NCBI GenBank assembly: GCA_016720935.1
Contig: JADKJP010000005.1
Coordinates: 310,001-374,000, forward strand
Length of the DNA: 64,000 nt
DNA from: Bacteroidota bacterium
GTDB lineage: Bacteria; Bacteroidota; Bacteroidia; AKYH767-A; 2013-40CM-41-45
Direction of reading: 5' to 3'
Shown here piece after piece: positions 44,718 through 55,200 of this stretch (its first letter is position 1; every line of letters begins with the position of its first letter). Under the pieces are notes generated by a model. The model was not told the origin of the DNA. It saw only the letters and a program-made list of their open reading frames with translations, and did no database searches. Position numbers and translations under genes: made by a program.

Positions 44718-47700
44718 ATGAAACAATTATTCTCAATCTCATTGCTTTCCCTGTTGATAACCCTCAGTTTTTCGGGGCAGGCGCAAATTGCATTCAGCAA
44801 AGAATACGGCGGTGTATACGATGAAGATGGACGCTGGATGGAACAAATGCCAGACAGCGGATTCATTCTCACCGGAATGACCAATACCTATAGTAACGGA
44901 CAGGCTGATGTATGGCTGGTAAGAACAGATGCCTATGGTAATACCCTTTGGAATAAGTCTTTTGGAGGAACACAGTATGACTTCGGGAATATGGTGAAAC
45001 CAACGACAGATGGGGGATTCATCATTGCCGGTTTCACAGGTTCAAACGGTTCCGGCGGCAACGACGGTTGGCTGATTAAAACCAATGCAAACGGGATCCA
45101 GACCTGGTCAAAAACGCTGGGAGATTCCGGTTTACAGGAATTGGAAGCAGTTGTTCAGACTTCGGATGGTGGCTACGCTGCTGTTGGAATTAACTACACT
45201 GCAGGAACTCAATATTACGATATCTATCTGGTTCGTCTGGATTCGAACGGAGATTCCCTTTGGACAAAAAATATAGGTGGTCAGTCTTATGAAATTGGTA
45301 ATTCCATTCAACAAACTGCTGATGGGGGATTTATTATCGGTGGCCAAACCTATAGCTATGGAAATCTCGACGGAGATTTTTATATGGTGAAGACGGATGC
45401 GAATGGAAATGTTCAATGGGAAAAAACCTATGCGAATGGTGGCTTACAGGAAGCGCACTATGTTCAAATCGCTGCAACCGGAGGATATTTGTTATTTGGT
45501 GATGCTGATAGTCTGGCCAACGGACTGGGAGATACAGACATCTGGCTGATCCGGACCGATACGAACGGAGATACATTATGGACTGCAGTGTATGGTGGAA
45601 CCAAAAAGGACGGTGGAAAAACTATTGAAAACACTTCTGATGGAGGATATGTAATGGCCGGCATCACCCGGAGTTTTAATCTCATCAATCCGAATTACTA
45701 TCTGGTCAAAACAGATGTTAATGGAAATGTAGAATGGACAAATTATAGTTATGGAAGTGCTTACCATGACCATGCTTATCGTGGAATCGAAACTTCAGAC
45801 GGTGGATATGCTGAATTCGGATATTTCCGCAACGCAAGTAACAAACAGAATTTTGCATTGGTCAAACTTGGACCGGCCGGGGGAGTTTCAAAAGATGTAG
45901 CGATAGATAATTTCATTGCTCCACTGGATAAGGTCTGTCGTAGCAACAACGTTGGAATAAGTATGCTCCTGACGAATTATGGCGCGACGAATGAAACGAA
46001 TGTTCCGGTAATAGTAAAAATCAACGATGGAACAACCATCACCACACTCCAGGATACCCTTACCACTTCTCTGTTGCCGGGAACGAGCACACAATTGACT
46101 TTTGATCAAACCTATAATTTTTCAACAACGGGTACATACTACCTCACCGCATATATCATTCATCGTACGAATGATATTTCTTATACAAATGATACCAGTT
46201 ATCTGGAGGTTACAGTTCTTCCACACACAGCAGACCCAACAACGGTTTCCGGATTAAGTTGTTCCTCAGGTACTGTTGAACTAAGTGCAACACCCGCCAG
46301 TTCCGCCGATTCATTATTCTGGTACACTGCATCTACAGGTGGCAATCTCGTTTCAACGGGGTCTTCTTATACAACACCTTCACTCAGTTCCACTACCACC
46401 TATTACGTTGAGGCATTTAAAGGAAAAGGCAGCCGTGTAACCCCGTCTGACAATACAATCGGCGGAGGTGGCACCTCATCGAATGGTTATTTAAAATTTG
46501 ATTCCCGTGTAAACTTCAGGCTCATCTCCGTAAAAGTGTATGCTACATCTGCCGGCAACAGAACAATTGAATTCAGAAATTCCGGCGGAACAGTATTGCA
46601 ATCAAAAACAGTAAATATCCCTGTCGGCGAAAGTCGTGTTTATCTAGACTTTGACATCCCTCCCGGAAATGATTTCCAACTTGGACTCGGCTCAGGTAGC
46701 GGTGCATTGTTCCGAAACAATACCGGTGTGGTTTATCCTTACAGCGTTTCAAGAACTCTTGAAATTTATGGTTCCAGCGGAGGGCCGAATTTCTATTACT
46801 ACTTCTATGACTGGTATGTATTTGTTCCCTATGAAAATTGTGGAACAAACCGTGTGACTGTCGACGCGACAATTGGAACAGGAAACACAACAGCATTTGA
46901 TAAAACGCGTTGTGGAAATGGATCTGTAACACTTACGGCCAACTCTTCTCAGAGCCTTGAATGGTACGATGCACCTACGGGAGGAACATTGCTCGGAACA
47001 GGTACTTCTTATACAACACCATCACTGAATACCTCAACAACATATTATCTTCAGGTTGGCGCATGCTCCGGAAGAATTCCTGTTCAGGCAATCATCAATA
47101 GCACTTCCTCCGCCCCAACAGCAAGCGATGTGACGCGTTGCGGTCCCGGAACCGTTAATTTAACCGGGACAGCTTCCGATCCGATTTCCTGGTACGATGC
47201 AGCAAGCGGAGGATTGTTGCTTGCCAACGGTTCTTCCTTTACAACGCCATTTCTGAATTCAACCACAACGTATTATGCTATTGCAGGAACGACATGCCCA
47301 AGCGCTGCCACTCCGGTACAAGCCATTGTCAACAGTGCTACGTCTCCAACTGTTTCTGATGTGAATGCCTGCGGACCTGCTTCCGTAACCCTTACTGCAA
47401 GTTCTTCCGATCCTGTAGCATGGTATGCTGTATCAACGGGTGGAACAATTTTGGCAACAACCTACAATTTTGTAACTCCAATTTTATCTCAGCCTACTAC
47501 GTATTACGCGGAAGCTGTCAGCTCTTGTCCGAGTCCTCGTGTTGCTGTTACTGCAAACATCACCACAGTAGGCACACCTACAGGTGTGGATGCTTCGCAT
47601 TGCGGACCGGGTTCTGTTGTACTGAGTGCTTCAGCAATCGATCCTGTTTCGTGGTGGGATGCTGCTTCCGGTGGAACACAGGTTGCTTCCGGAATCAATT

Positions 47701-48980
47701 TCACAACACCGACTCTTTCCACAACAACAACCTATTACGCACAATCTACCAATAGTGGATGCAACAGTGCACGAGTTCCGGTAGTTGCTGAAATTTTAGT
47801 AACCGCTCCTCCTACTGTAACTTCAGGAACCCATTGTGGTCCGGGTACAGTGACACTTGGCGCGTCTTCTTCAGATCCGATTTCATGGTACGATGCACCG
47901 ACGGGCGGAACCCTGCTTGGAACAGGCTCCTCTTTTACAACACCTGTGATTTCCACAACAACGACCTATTATGCGGAGGCTGGAACATCTTGTCCAAGCA
48001 CACGCGTTCCGGTTGACGCAATCATTTCTTCCCAGGCTGCCGATCCGACAGTAACGGATGGTTCTCGCTGTGGAACCGGTACCGTTGATCTTTCTGCTTC
48101 GTCATCTGATCCTGTTTCATGGTATGACGCGCCGAATGGAACTTTGCTGGGAACAGGGTTAACTTTTACTACTCCTTCGATCAGTGCATCAACAACCTAT
48201 TATGCAGTCGCCGGAGTTACAGGTTGCGAGAGCAATGCAATCGCTGTCAACGCTGTTGTAAACACAATGCCCGCTGATCCTGTTGTGACGGATGCTTCAA
48301 ATTGCGGTCCGGCTCAACTTACACTTCAGGCAAGTGCTGCGGATCCATTGACGTGGTATGATGCTTCTGTCGGTGGTATTATTGTCACTACAGGTACTTC
48401 CTACCAATCAACATTCAATACCACAACAACCTATTATGTTGAAGCAAATAATGGCACGTGCTCCAGCAACAGGATTCCTGTCACCGCTAACATCTGGACC
48501 ATTCCTTCCATCAACATTGGGCCGGATACACTGAATATCATCAGCGGACAAACCATTACACTGGATGCCGGTTCTGGTTACTCTGCTTATCTCTGGAGTA
48601 CTACTGCGACAACACAAACCATTAACGTTTCTACTTCAAGCATGTATTCCGTAGTGGTAACGGATGCACATTCTTGTCAGGGATCAGATTCAATTTACGT
48701 GAATGTCATTACCGGTGTGAATGCGATATCCGGAAATATTTCCCTGCTCGTATATCCTAATCCGAGCAATGGAAAATTTGAAATCCGCGCGGATAACCCG
48801 GGTGGACAATTTGAAATCCGAATCACTGATCTTCTCGGTAAAATTATTTTTTCCGATCGTCATGACAGTTCAATGAATTACCGCAAGTCCATTGACCTTT
48901 CTTCTTCCGCTAAAGGAATTTATTATCTCCGGCTGAATACTGCCTCCGGTAGTGTGACACGCCAGATTATTTTAGAATAA
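44718..48980 (+). CDS. Giant secreted beta-propeller/Ig-repeat protein with T9SS sorting domain (paralog 1)
   Basis: A 1420-residue surface protein. Signal peptide 1-22; N-terminal propeller-like repeats (about 25-390) with TxDGGFIIxGxT and DxWLxKTDxxGxxxW cores; a CARDB-like domain (about 395-495); then eight Ig-like repeats of about 80 residues (about 498-1260), each with SDPxSWYDAxxGG, FTTPxxxxTTTYYAEAG and a leading CGxGTVxLxA. The first Ig repeat is interrupted by an extra 130-residue jelly-roll-like insert (about 560-715). A further Ig-like domain and the T9SS sorting domain (about 1340-1420, LLVYPNPSNGKFEIR to GIYYLRL) end it. Likely an adhesin or surface-layer component; no enzyme motif. 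Followed by the paralog at 49056. Confidence 0.9.
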   Translation: MKQLFSISLLSLLITLSFSGQAQIAFSKEYGGVYDEDGRWMEQMPDSGFILTGMTNTYSNGQADVWLVRTDAYGNTLWNKSFGGTQYDFGNMVKPTTDGGFIIAGFTGSNGSGGNDGWLIKTNANGIQTWSKTLGDSGLQELEAVVQTSDGGYAAVGINYTAGTQYYDIYLVRLDSNGDSLWTKNIGGQSYEIGNSIQQTADGGFIIGGQTYSYGNLDGDFYMVKTDANGNVQWEKTYANGGLQEAHYVQIAATGGYLLFGDADSLANGLGDTDIWLIRTDTNGDTLWTAVYGGTKKDGGKTIENTSDGGYVMAGITRSFNLINPNYYLVKTDVNGNVEWTNYSYGSAYHDHAYRGIETSDGGYAEFGYFRNASNKQNFALVKLGPAGGVSKDVAIDNFIAPLDKVCRSNNVGISMLLTNYGATNETNVPVIVKINDGTTITTLQDTLTTSLLPGTSTQLTFDQTYNFSTTGTYYLTAYIIHRTNDISYTNDTSYLEVTVLPHTADPTTVSGLSCSSGTVELSATPASSADSLFWYTASTGGNLVSTGSSYTTPSLSSTTTYYVEAFKGKGSRVTPSDNTIGGGGTSSNGYLKFDSRVNFRLISVKVYATSAGNRTIEFRNSGGTVLQSKTVNIPVGESRVYLDFDIPPGNDFQLGLGSGSGALFRNNTGVVYPYSVSRTLEIYGSSGGPNFYYYFYDWYVFVPYENCGTNRVTVDATIGTGNTTAFDKTRCGNGSVTLTANSSQSLEWYDAPTGGTLLGTGTSYTTPSLNTSTTYYLQVGACSGRIPVQAIINSTSSAPTASDVTRCGPGTVNLTGTASDPISWYDAASGGLLLANGSSFTTPFLNSTTTYYAIAGTTCPSAATPVQAIVNSATSPTVSDVNACGPASVTLTASSSDPVAWYAVSTGGTILATTYNFVTPILSQPTTYYAEAVSSCPSPRVAVTANITTVGTPTGVDASHCGPGSVVLSASAIDPVSWWDAASGGTQVASGINFTTPTLSTTTTYYAQSTNSGCNSARVPVVAEILVTAPPTVTSGTHCGPGTVTLGASSSDPISWYDAPTGGTLLGTGSSFTTPVISTTTTYYAEAGTSCPSTRVPVDAIISSQAADPTVTDGSRCGTGTVDLSASSSDPVSWYDAPNGTLLGTGLTFTTPSISASTTYYAVAGVTGCESNAIAVNAVVNTMPADPVVTDASNCGPAQLTLQASAADPLTWYDASVGGIIVTTGTSYQSTFNTTTTYYVEANNGTCSSNRIPVTANIWTIPSINIGPDTLNIISGQTITLDAGSGYSAYLWSTTATTQTINVSTSSMYSVVVTDAHSCQGSDSIYVNVITGVNAISGNISLLVYPNPSNGKFEIRADNPGGQFEIRITDLLGKIIFSDRHDSSMNYRKSIDLSSSAKGIYYLRLNTASGSVTRQIILE

Positions 48981-48993
48981 TAACCATTCATTC

Positions 48994-49040
48994 CAAACCA
49001 ATGGATCTGATTCATTCAGGTTCATTGGTTTGCTTTATTT
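48994..49040 (+). terminator. Terminator between the two propeller/Ig paralogs
   Basis: Stem CAAACCAATG (48994-49003) / CATTGGTTTG (49023-49032) with extra pairing inside the loop, then CTTTATTTAT. It separates the two genes, although the second starts only 16 bases later. Confidence 0.7.
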
Positions 49041-49055
49041 ATACAAATACTATTC

Positions 49056-51989
49056 ATGAAAAAACTACTCCCGCTTCTTTCCCTAACATGTATTGCACTG
49101 TGCATTTCAATGCAATCCTCCGCACAAATTTCATGGGAGAAAATATTCTCCAAAAAAAGTACAGATGTTTTTCGCTCCGTAGCAGAAGCTCCTGCAGGCG
49201 GATACATCCTGGCAGGATATACATCAGACTCTACAGTTAACGATACTGACGCCTACGTTGTAAGGATGAATACCAGCGGAGATACACTCTGGACAAAACG
49301 AATCAACGGAACATCCAGCCGGAAGGATTTATTTTACAAAGTCATCACTACAGCTGATGGTGGTTATGCCTTCTGTGGATATTCTACGAGCTTCGGAAGT
49401 GGTTCGGACGATGCCTATTGGGTTAAAATGGACGCCAGCGGAAATATTACCTGGACAAAAACCTGGGGAGGAATTGGAAGAGACAGGGCACAGGATATCA
49501 TTCAGACTTCAGATGGTGGTTATGCCATTACCGGCTATACAACCTCCGCGCCTGCCCAGTATTATGATGCGTTCATCATCCGGACAAATTCTTCCGGGGA
49601 TACTTTGTGGACAAAACGTTTTGGTGCTTCCGGTTACGATGATGCAAATTCAATTCGTGAACTTCCGGATGGAGGATTTATTATAGGCGGGCAAAGTACA
49701 AATGGAGTAACCGGCCTGGATCTTTATTTAGTAAGGACAAATTCATCAGGAGCCACTGTCTGGACTAACAGATGGGGAACTGCAGGTACAGATAATATAG
49801 AGCACATCATCCGGAACAATGATGGAACATTTATTCTGGCCGGCGGGACAGACGATGTAAGTGGATTGGGAGGAAACGACGGTTACCTGGTAAAAACCGA
49901 TACCGGTGGTACACAAATCTGGGCGAAAATTTATGGCGGTAACGACCAGGACGATTTCCATAGAGTAGAAGCAACTACAGATGGCGGATATATCGCAAGC
50001 GGAACCAGCAGAAGCTCCGGTCCATTGGAACCTAATATGTGGTTGATGAAAACAACATCCAGCGGAGATTCTACCTGGTCACGAACCCCTGGTGGTGTCA
50101 ATCATGATCATGGATACAGTGGAATGCAAACTTCAGACGGCGGTTATATTATGGCCGGCTACAGCAGTAGTTTTGCATTTAATGGAGAGGACGCTTATGT
50201 TGTAAAATTAAACAGCAGCGGTAATCTCGGAAACTACCTAACTTATGGTACTGTTTATGGAGTAGTTTCTCCATCTGCCGGTTCCTGTGGTAGTGCAAAC
50301 ACCACGGTGAGTGTACTGGTCAGAAATTTTGGACGAGACACCATAACCAATCCTTCAGTCACAATACAAATAACGGGCGCTCTTACACAAACCCTTAATC
50401 AGACTTATATCGGTGCCATTTATCCCGGAGATTACGATACACTTGTATTTTCAACAACCATTAACACGACAGCAGGAGGTATATTGAATTTTGTCTGTAC
50501 AGCGAATGTCACAAATGATGTTTACCCTGCAAACAATTCCTTTACGACATCAATTACTATTTTGCCTTATTCTTCTGCACCAGGCGTAACCAATGGATCT
50601 CGTTGCGGCGCAGGAACAGTTTCCCTTTCCGCAACATCTCCGGATAGTATTTTTTGGTACAATGCTGCTTCAGGTGGAACGCTACTTGGGACCGGTGCAA
50701 GCTATACCACACCGAGCATCAGCAATACAATCACCTATTACGCACAGGCCGGTGGCACTTGTCCCAGTTCAAGAGTTGCCGTTACTGCTACTGTCAATCC
50801 CATTCCAAATAATCCTGTAACAACTTCGGGCCAACGTTGCGGAAACGGTACAGTAAACCTTAGTGCTACCGCTACGGATCCTGTTCTTTGGTTTGACGCT
50901 TCAACAGGCGGGACTCAGGTGGGGTCAGGAAATTCATTCACAACACCTTCCATTTCCAATACGACGACATATTATGCTGAAGCAAACAATGGATCCTGTG
51001 GCAGCACGCGAGTTGCGGCTACTGCAACCATTCTTCCAAGACCTGCTGAACCGGTAACAACGCCGGGATCACGTTGCGGTGCAGGAACAGTGCAACTCAG
51101 TGCCAGCTCAGCAAACACAGTAAACTGGTATGATGTTGCTTCAGGTGGTACATCCATTGGAACGGGATCAACATTTACGACACCAAGTATTTCAAGTACT
51201 ACGACATATTATGCAGAATCCTCCGATGGAACCTGCACCAGTAACCGGGTGGCCGTAATTGCCACTGTAGGTTCAACCACTCCGGATCCTGTTGTAAGCT
51301 CAGCATCGCGATGCAGTGCAGGGTCTGTTACTCTTGGGGCATCCTCTTCCGCAACTATCATCTGGTACGCAAGTGCAAGCGGAGGTACACAACTGGGCAC
51401 GGGCACTACCTTTACCACACCATTCCTGACTACAACAACAACCTATTATGCGCAAGCCACGAATGGAGTTTGTCCGAGTAATTTTATTCCGGTACAGGCA
51501 ATCATCAATACTCCTCCAACGGTTTCACTAGGTCCAGACACATTGCATGTCTTCAATTCTACTATCCTTGACGCAGGGTCTGGCTTTAATTCTTATTCCT
51601 GGACCACTACTGAAACTACCCAAACAATAAACGTAACGAGTTCCGGAAGCTACTGTGTAACCGTTACCGCAGCCACCAATTGCACCGCATCGGATTGTAT
51701 CTATGTAGATGTTACCGTTGGCATTCAAGACCCTTCCTCTTTGTCTGCTGTGTTGATTTATCCGAATCCGACCACAGGAAATATTTCGCTTCGATTTTCC
51801 GAAGCATCAAACCTGATGAAATATTCTGTAATGAATTCAACAGGACAATTGATTTTCACCGGGACCATTCAGAATATCATTACCGGAACTGAAAAAACTT
51901 TTGATCTTTCAGGTCTGCCGTCCGGAATCTACTTCCTTCGCCTTGAAGACTCCGGAAAATCGAGTTTAAAATACATTCTGAAAAACTAA
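49056..51989 (+). CDS. Large secreted beta-propeller/Ig-repeat protein with T9SS sorting domain (paralog 2)
   Basis: A 977-residue protein with the same plan as its upstream neighbour: signal peptide 1-24, propeller-like repeats (about 25-395), a CARDB-like domain (about 400-500), only four Ig-like repeats (about 507-825, such as ASGGTSIGTGSTFTTPS), one closing Ig domain, and a T9SS sorting domain (about 895-977, VLIYPNPTTGNISLRF to GIYFLRL). It lacks the jelly-roll insert of paralog 1. The propeller shows TADGGYAFCGYS-type cores. Probably a surface adhesin. Terminated by a strong hairpin. Confidence 0.9.
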   Translation: MKKLLPLLSLTCIALCISMQSSAQISWEKIFSKKSTDVFRSVAEAPAGGYILAGYTSDSTVNDTDAYVVRMNTSGDTLWTKRINGTSSRKDLFYKVITTADGGYAFCGYSTSFGSGSDDAYWVKMDASGNITWTKTWGGIGRDRAQDIIQTSDGGYAITGYTTSAPAQYYDAFIIRTNSSGDTLWTKRFGASGYDDANSIRELPDGGFIIGGQSTNGVTGLDLYLVRTNSSGATVWTNRWGTAGTDNIEHIIRNNDGTFILAGGTDDVSGLGGNDGYLVKTDTGGTQIWAKIYGGNDQDDFHRVEATTDGGYIASGTSRSSGPLEPNMWLMKTTSSGDSTWSRTPGGVNHDHGYSGMQTSDGGYIMAGYSSSFAFNGEDAYVVKLNSSGNLGNYLTYGTVYGVVSPSAGSCGSANTTVSVLVRNFGRDTITNPSVTIQITGALTQTLNQTYIGAIYPGDYDTLVFSTTINTTAGGILNFVCTANVTNDVYPANNSFTTSITILPYSSAPGVTNGSRCGAGTVSLSATSPDSIFWYNAASGGTLLGTGASYTTPSISNTITYYAQAGGTCPSSRVAVTATVNPIPNNPVTTSGQRCGNGTVNLSATATDPVLWFDASTGGTQVGSGNSFTTPSISNTTTYYAEANNGSCGSTRVAATATILPRPAEPVTTPGSRCGAGTVQLSASSANTVNWYDVASGGTSIGTGSTFTTPSISSTTTYYAESSDGTCTSNRVAVIATVGSTTPDPVVSSASRCSAGSVTLGASSSATIIWYASASGGTQLGTGTTFTTPFLTTTTTYYAQATNGVCPSNFIPVQAIINTPPTVSLGPDTLHVFNSTILDAGSGFNSYSWTTTETTQTINVTSSGSYCVTVTAATNCTASDCIYVDVTVGIQDPSSLSAVLIYPNPTTGNISLRFSEASNLMKYSVMNSTGQLIFTGTIQNIITGTEKTFDLSGLPSGIYFLRLEDSGKSSLKYILKN

Positions 51990-52005
51990 ATCTAAAAAAT
52001 ATACA

Positions 52006-52037
52006 AAAAAGCCCGGGGGAAATCCTCCGGGCTTTTT
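52006..52037 (+). terminator. Terminator after propeller/Ig paralog 2
   Basis: Stem AAAAAGCCCGGGGGA (52006-52020) with TCCTCCGGGCTTTTT (52023-52037), one G-T pair; T tail inside the stem end. Confidence 0.85.
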
Positions 52038-52247
52038 GATTTTAATACCTTCCGAAACCCTTGCCAGAAGCCATTTTCTGGGAATTTGAAATATTTTCCT
52101 TCTTTGATCAGCACATTTTCTGGAGACAAAATGAATTTTCCTGACCTGTTAAGAGGGGCTTTCATTCCCCGGTAAAATGTGTTAAAATTTTTCTCAATTT
52201 GCTTATCCTTTCCTCAACTACTTCTGTCAATCAATCAAAACGATCTC

Positions 52248-55200
52248 ATGAAAAAAATCTACGCTGGAGTCCTCATCGCATTGATGAACTTCACAGGAAT
52301 TAATCTGTATGCCGAAACCCGTTTATCAGGGATTCAGGCAAATGCAATTGTAAAAGGTGCCGGTGAAATTATTCTTTCGGAAAATTCCACTATTCCTTCA
52401 TTTATTAATTTCAGCGAAAACGCCTTGCCTGCAGCAGGCGATCCTGATTTATGGTTGCGTTTGAATTTTGGAATGAGCCCTGATTTTGGTTTAACCCTTT
52501 TGTCAAAAGATAACGACCAAATTGGTTTTGAGCATTCCCGATACCAGCAAACCTTCAATGGACTTCCTATCGAAGGCACCATGTGGCTGGTGCATGCTAA
52601 AAACGGAAAGATCCAGTCAATGAATGGCGTATTGTTTCCAAATCTTAAAGTTGCGACCACTACCGTGTTGGGAGAAACCGATGCGCTTGGAAAAGCACTT
52701 TCAAAAATCGGAGCCACAAAATACAAATGGCAATCAGCAGACGAAGAAGCGTGGTTGAAGAAAGAACAAAATGATCCTGCTGCAAGTTTTTTCCCGAAGG
52801 GACAACTTTGTTATGCATACGATTCCCGCAAACCCGAATCAAGAGCTTATCATCTGTCTTACCGATTTGACATATATGCCGCTGAACCGATGAGTCGTAC
52901 ATATGTTTTTGTCGATGCGGTAACAGGGGAAATTGTTGATACGCAAGACCGCATTCAGGAAGTTAATACAAGTGCTACTGCAATTACAGGTTATGCAGGT
53001 ACCCAAACGATCATGACCGACAGCTTCAACGGAAGTTATCGTTTGCGCGAAGCGGGTCGTGGGGCTGGCCAGGGAATGGAAACTTACGACATGCAGCGTG
53101 GCACCAACTATGCCAACGCAATTGACTTTACAAATGCAACGACCACCTGGAATAATGTGAATGCCAACAAAGATCAGTACGCTACTGATGCTCATTTAGC
53201 CACAGAAAAGACCTATGATTATTATTATACAACATTTGGTCGCAACAGTATTAACAATGCCGGTTTTAAACTTTTGAGTTATATTCACTACAGCACCAAT
53301 TATGTGAATGCCTTCTGGGATGGCACGCGAATGACATACGGAGATGGAAATGCAACGTACACTCCACTTACTTCTCTCGATATTGGCGGGCATGAAATTA
53401 CGCATGGTCTCACGAGCTACACTGCAAACCTCACTTACTCCTACGAATCCGGAGCATTGAATGAATCCTTCAGTGATTGTTTTGGTACGGCAGTTGAATG
53501 GTATGCTGATCCGTCTCGTGCAGACTGGCTGATCGGAGAAGACATTGGTGCTGCATTCCGTTCTCATAGCAATCCAAATGCTTATGGACAGCCTGACACT
53601 TATTTAGGTACAAGCTGGTACACAGGAACCGGTGACAATGGCGGTGTGCACACAAACAGCGGTGTACAGAATTACTGGTTTTATCTTCTTTCCGTAGGAG
53701 GAAGTGGAACTAATGATATTGGCAATGCATATTCAGTAACCGGTATCGGAATTTCTAAAGCTGCCGCCATTGCATTCCGTACGCTCACTGTTTATCTCAC
53801 TTCTTCTTCCGTATACTCGGATGCCAGAACATATTCCATCCAGGCTGCAACAGATTTATATGGTGCATGCTCCGCTGAAGTTATCGCAACGACAAATGCA
53901 TGGTATGCAGTTGGTATTGGTGCGGCAGGAACAGGCGGACCTGCAACTGTTACTGCTGGTGGTTCCACAACCATTTGTAGTGGTAGTTCAGTAAATTTGA
54001 CCGCAAATGCTTCCTCCAGTTCAACATATCAGTGGAACAGGAACAGCACACCAATTGGTGGCGCTACCTCTTCAACTTACACAGCTAACCAGGCCGGTAC
54101 CTATACTGTAACAACTACAGGTGGATGTGGTGCTGCAACCTTTACCTCCAACGCGGTTACTGTAAACGTGATTCAGCTTACCCCAACAGTTTCACCTTCT
54201 GGTTCTGTTTCAGGTTGTAGTAATGTTTTGCTCAGTGCAAATAACACTGCAGGGTACGGAATCCAATGGAATCTGAACGGAGCTCCTATTGGTGGCGCGA
54301 ATGCTTCAACTTATTCAGCAACACAGAACGGGAATTACTCCTTCACACTTTCCGCTACAACAACAGCTCCGCAAAGCAACAGTACATCTTCTGTAGTATC
54401 CATTCCGGATAACACTTGTACTGCACCTGCTGTCAGCGGAATCGTTGTCAGTGGATTGCCGACAACATTTCCAACATCAGGAATTACAATCAGTATCAAT
54501 GTCACTCACACCTACGATGGTGATCTGGTCTTAATGTTAGAAGCTCCCAATGGAGATGTCCTCGGTTTGAGTAATCAGGCCGGAGGTTCCGGTGATAATT
54601 TTACAAATACTGTATTTTCTGACGCGGGAGCTAACACTGTTACTACAGGGACTGCTCCATTTACAGGGACATTTAAACCCTGGGCCTCCGCGATTACTTC
54701 CTGTACCAACTCCACAAAAACATCCTTTGCTTCAATCGGAAACGGAACTATGAATCCGAATGGAACATGGAACCTCCGTGTTTATGACAGAGCCGGTGCT
54801 GATGTCGGTACAATCAATAGCTGGACAATTAATTTCCCTGCAACAACGAATCCAACACCCAATTGCGGACCGGCAACTTCACCGGTAACTGCCGTTACGA
54901 TTGGCGGTGGACTTTCCGTAAGTGCAGGAACGTATTCTCCGGTTTGTGTAAATGCTGCTGCAGTTACACTCTCAGGAACACCGGCAGGTGGTACCTTTAG
55001 TGGTACTGGTGTAAGCGGAAATTCTTTCAATCCTGCTGTGGGAGCAGGAACATACACCATCAACTATAGCTATACAGATGTAGGAACAGGTTGTACCGGA
55101 AGCAATTCAACAACCATTACTGTGAATCCATTGCCAACAGTAAATGCAGGAACTTATTCTGCTGTTTGTGCAAACAGCGCATTGGTAAATCTTACAGGAT

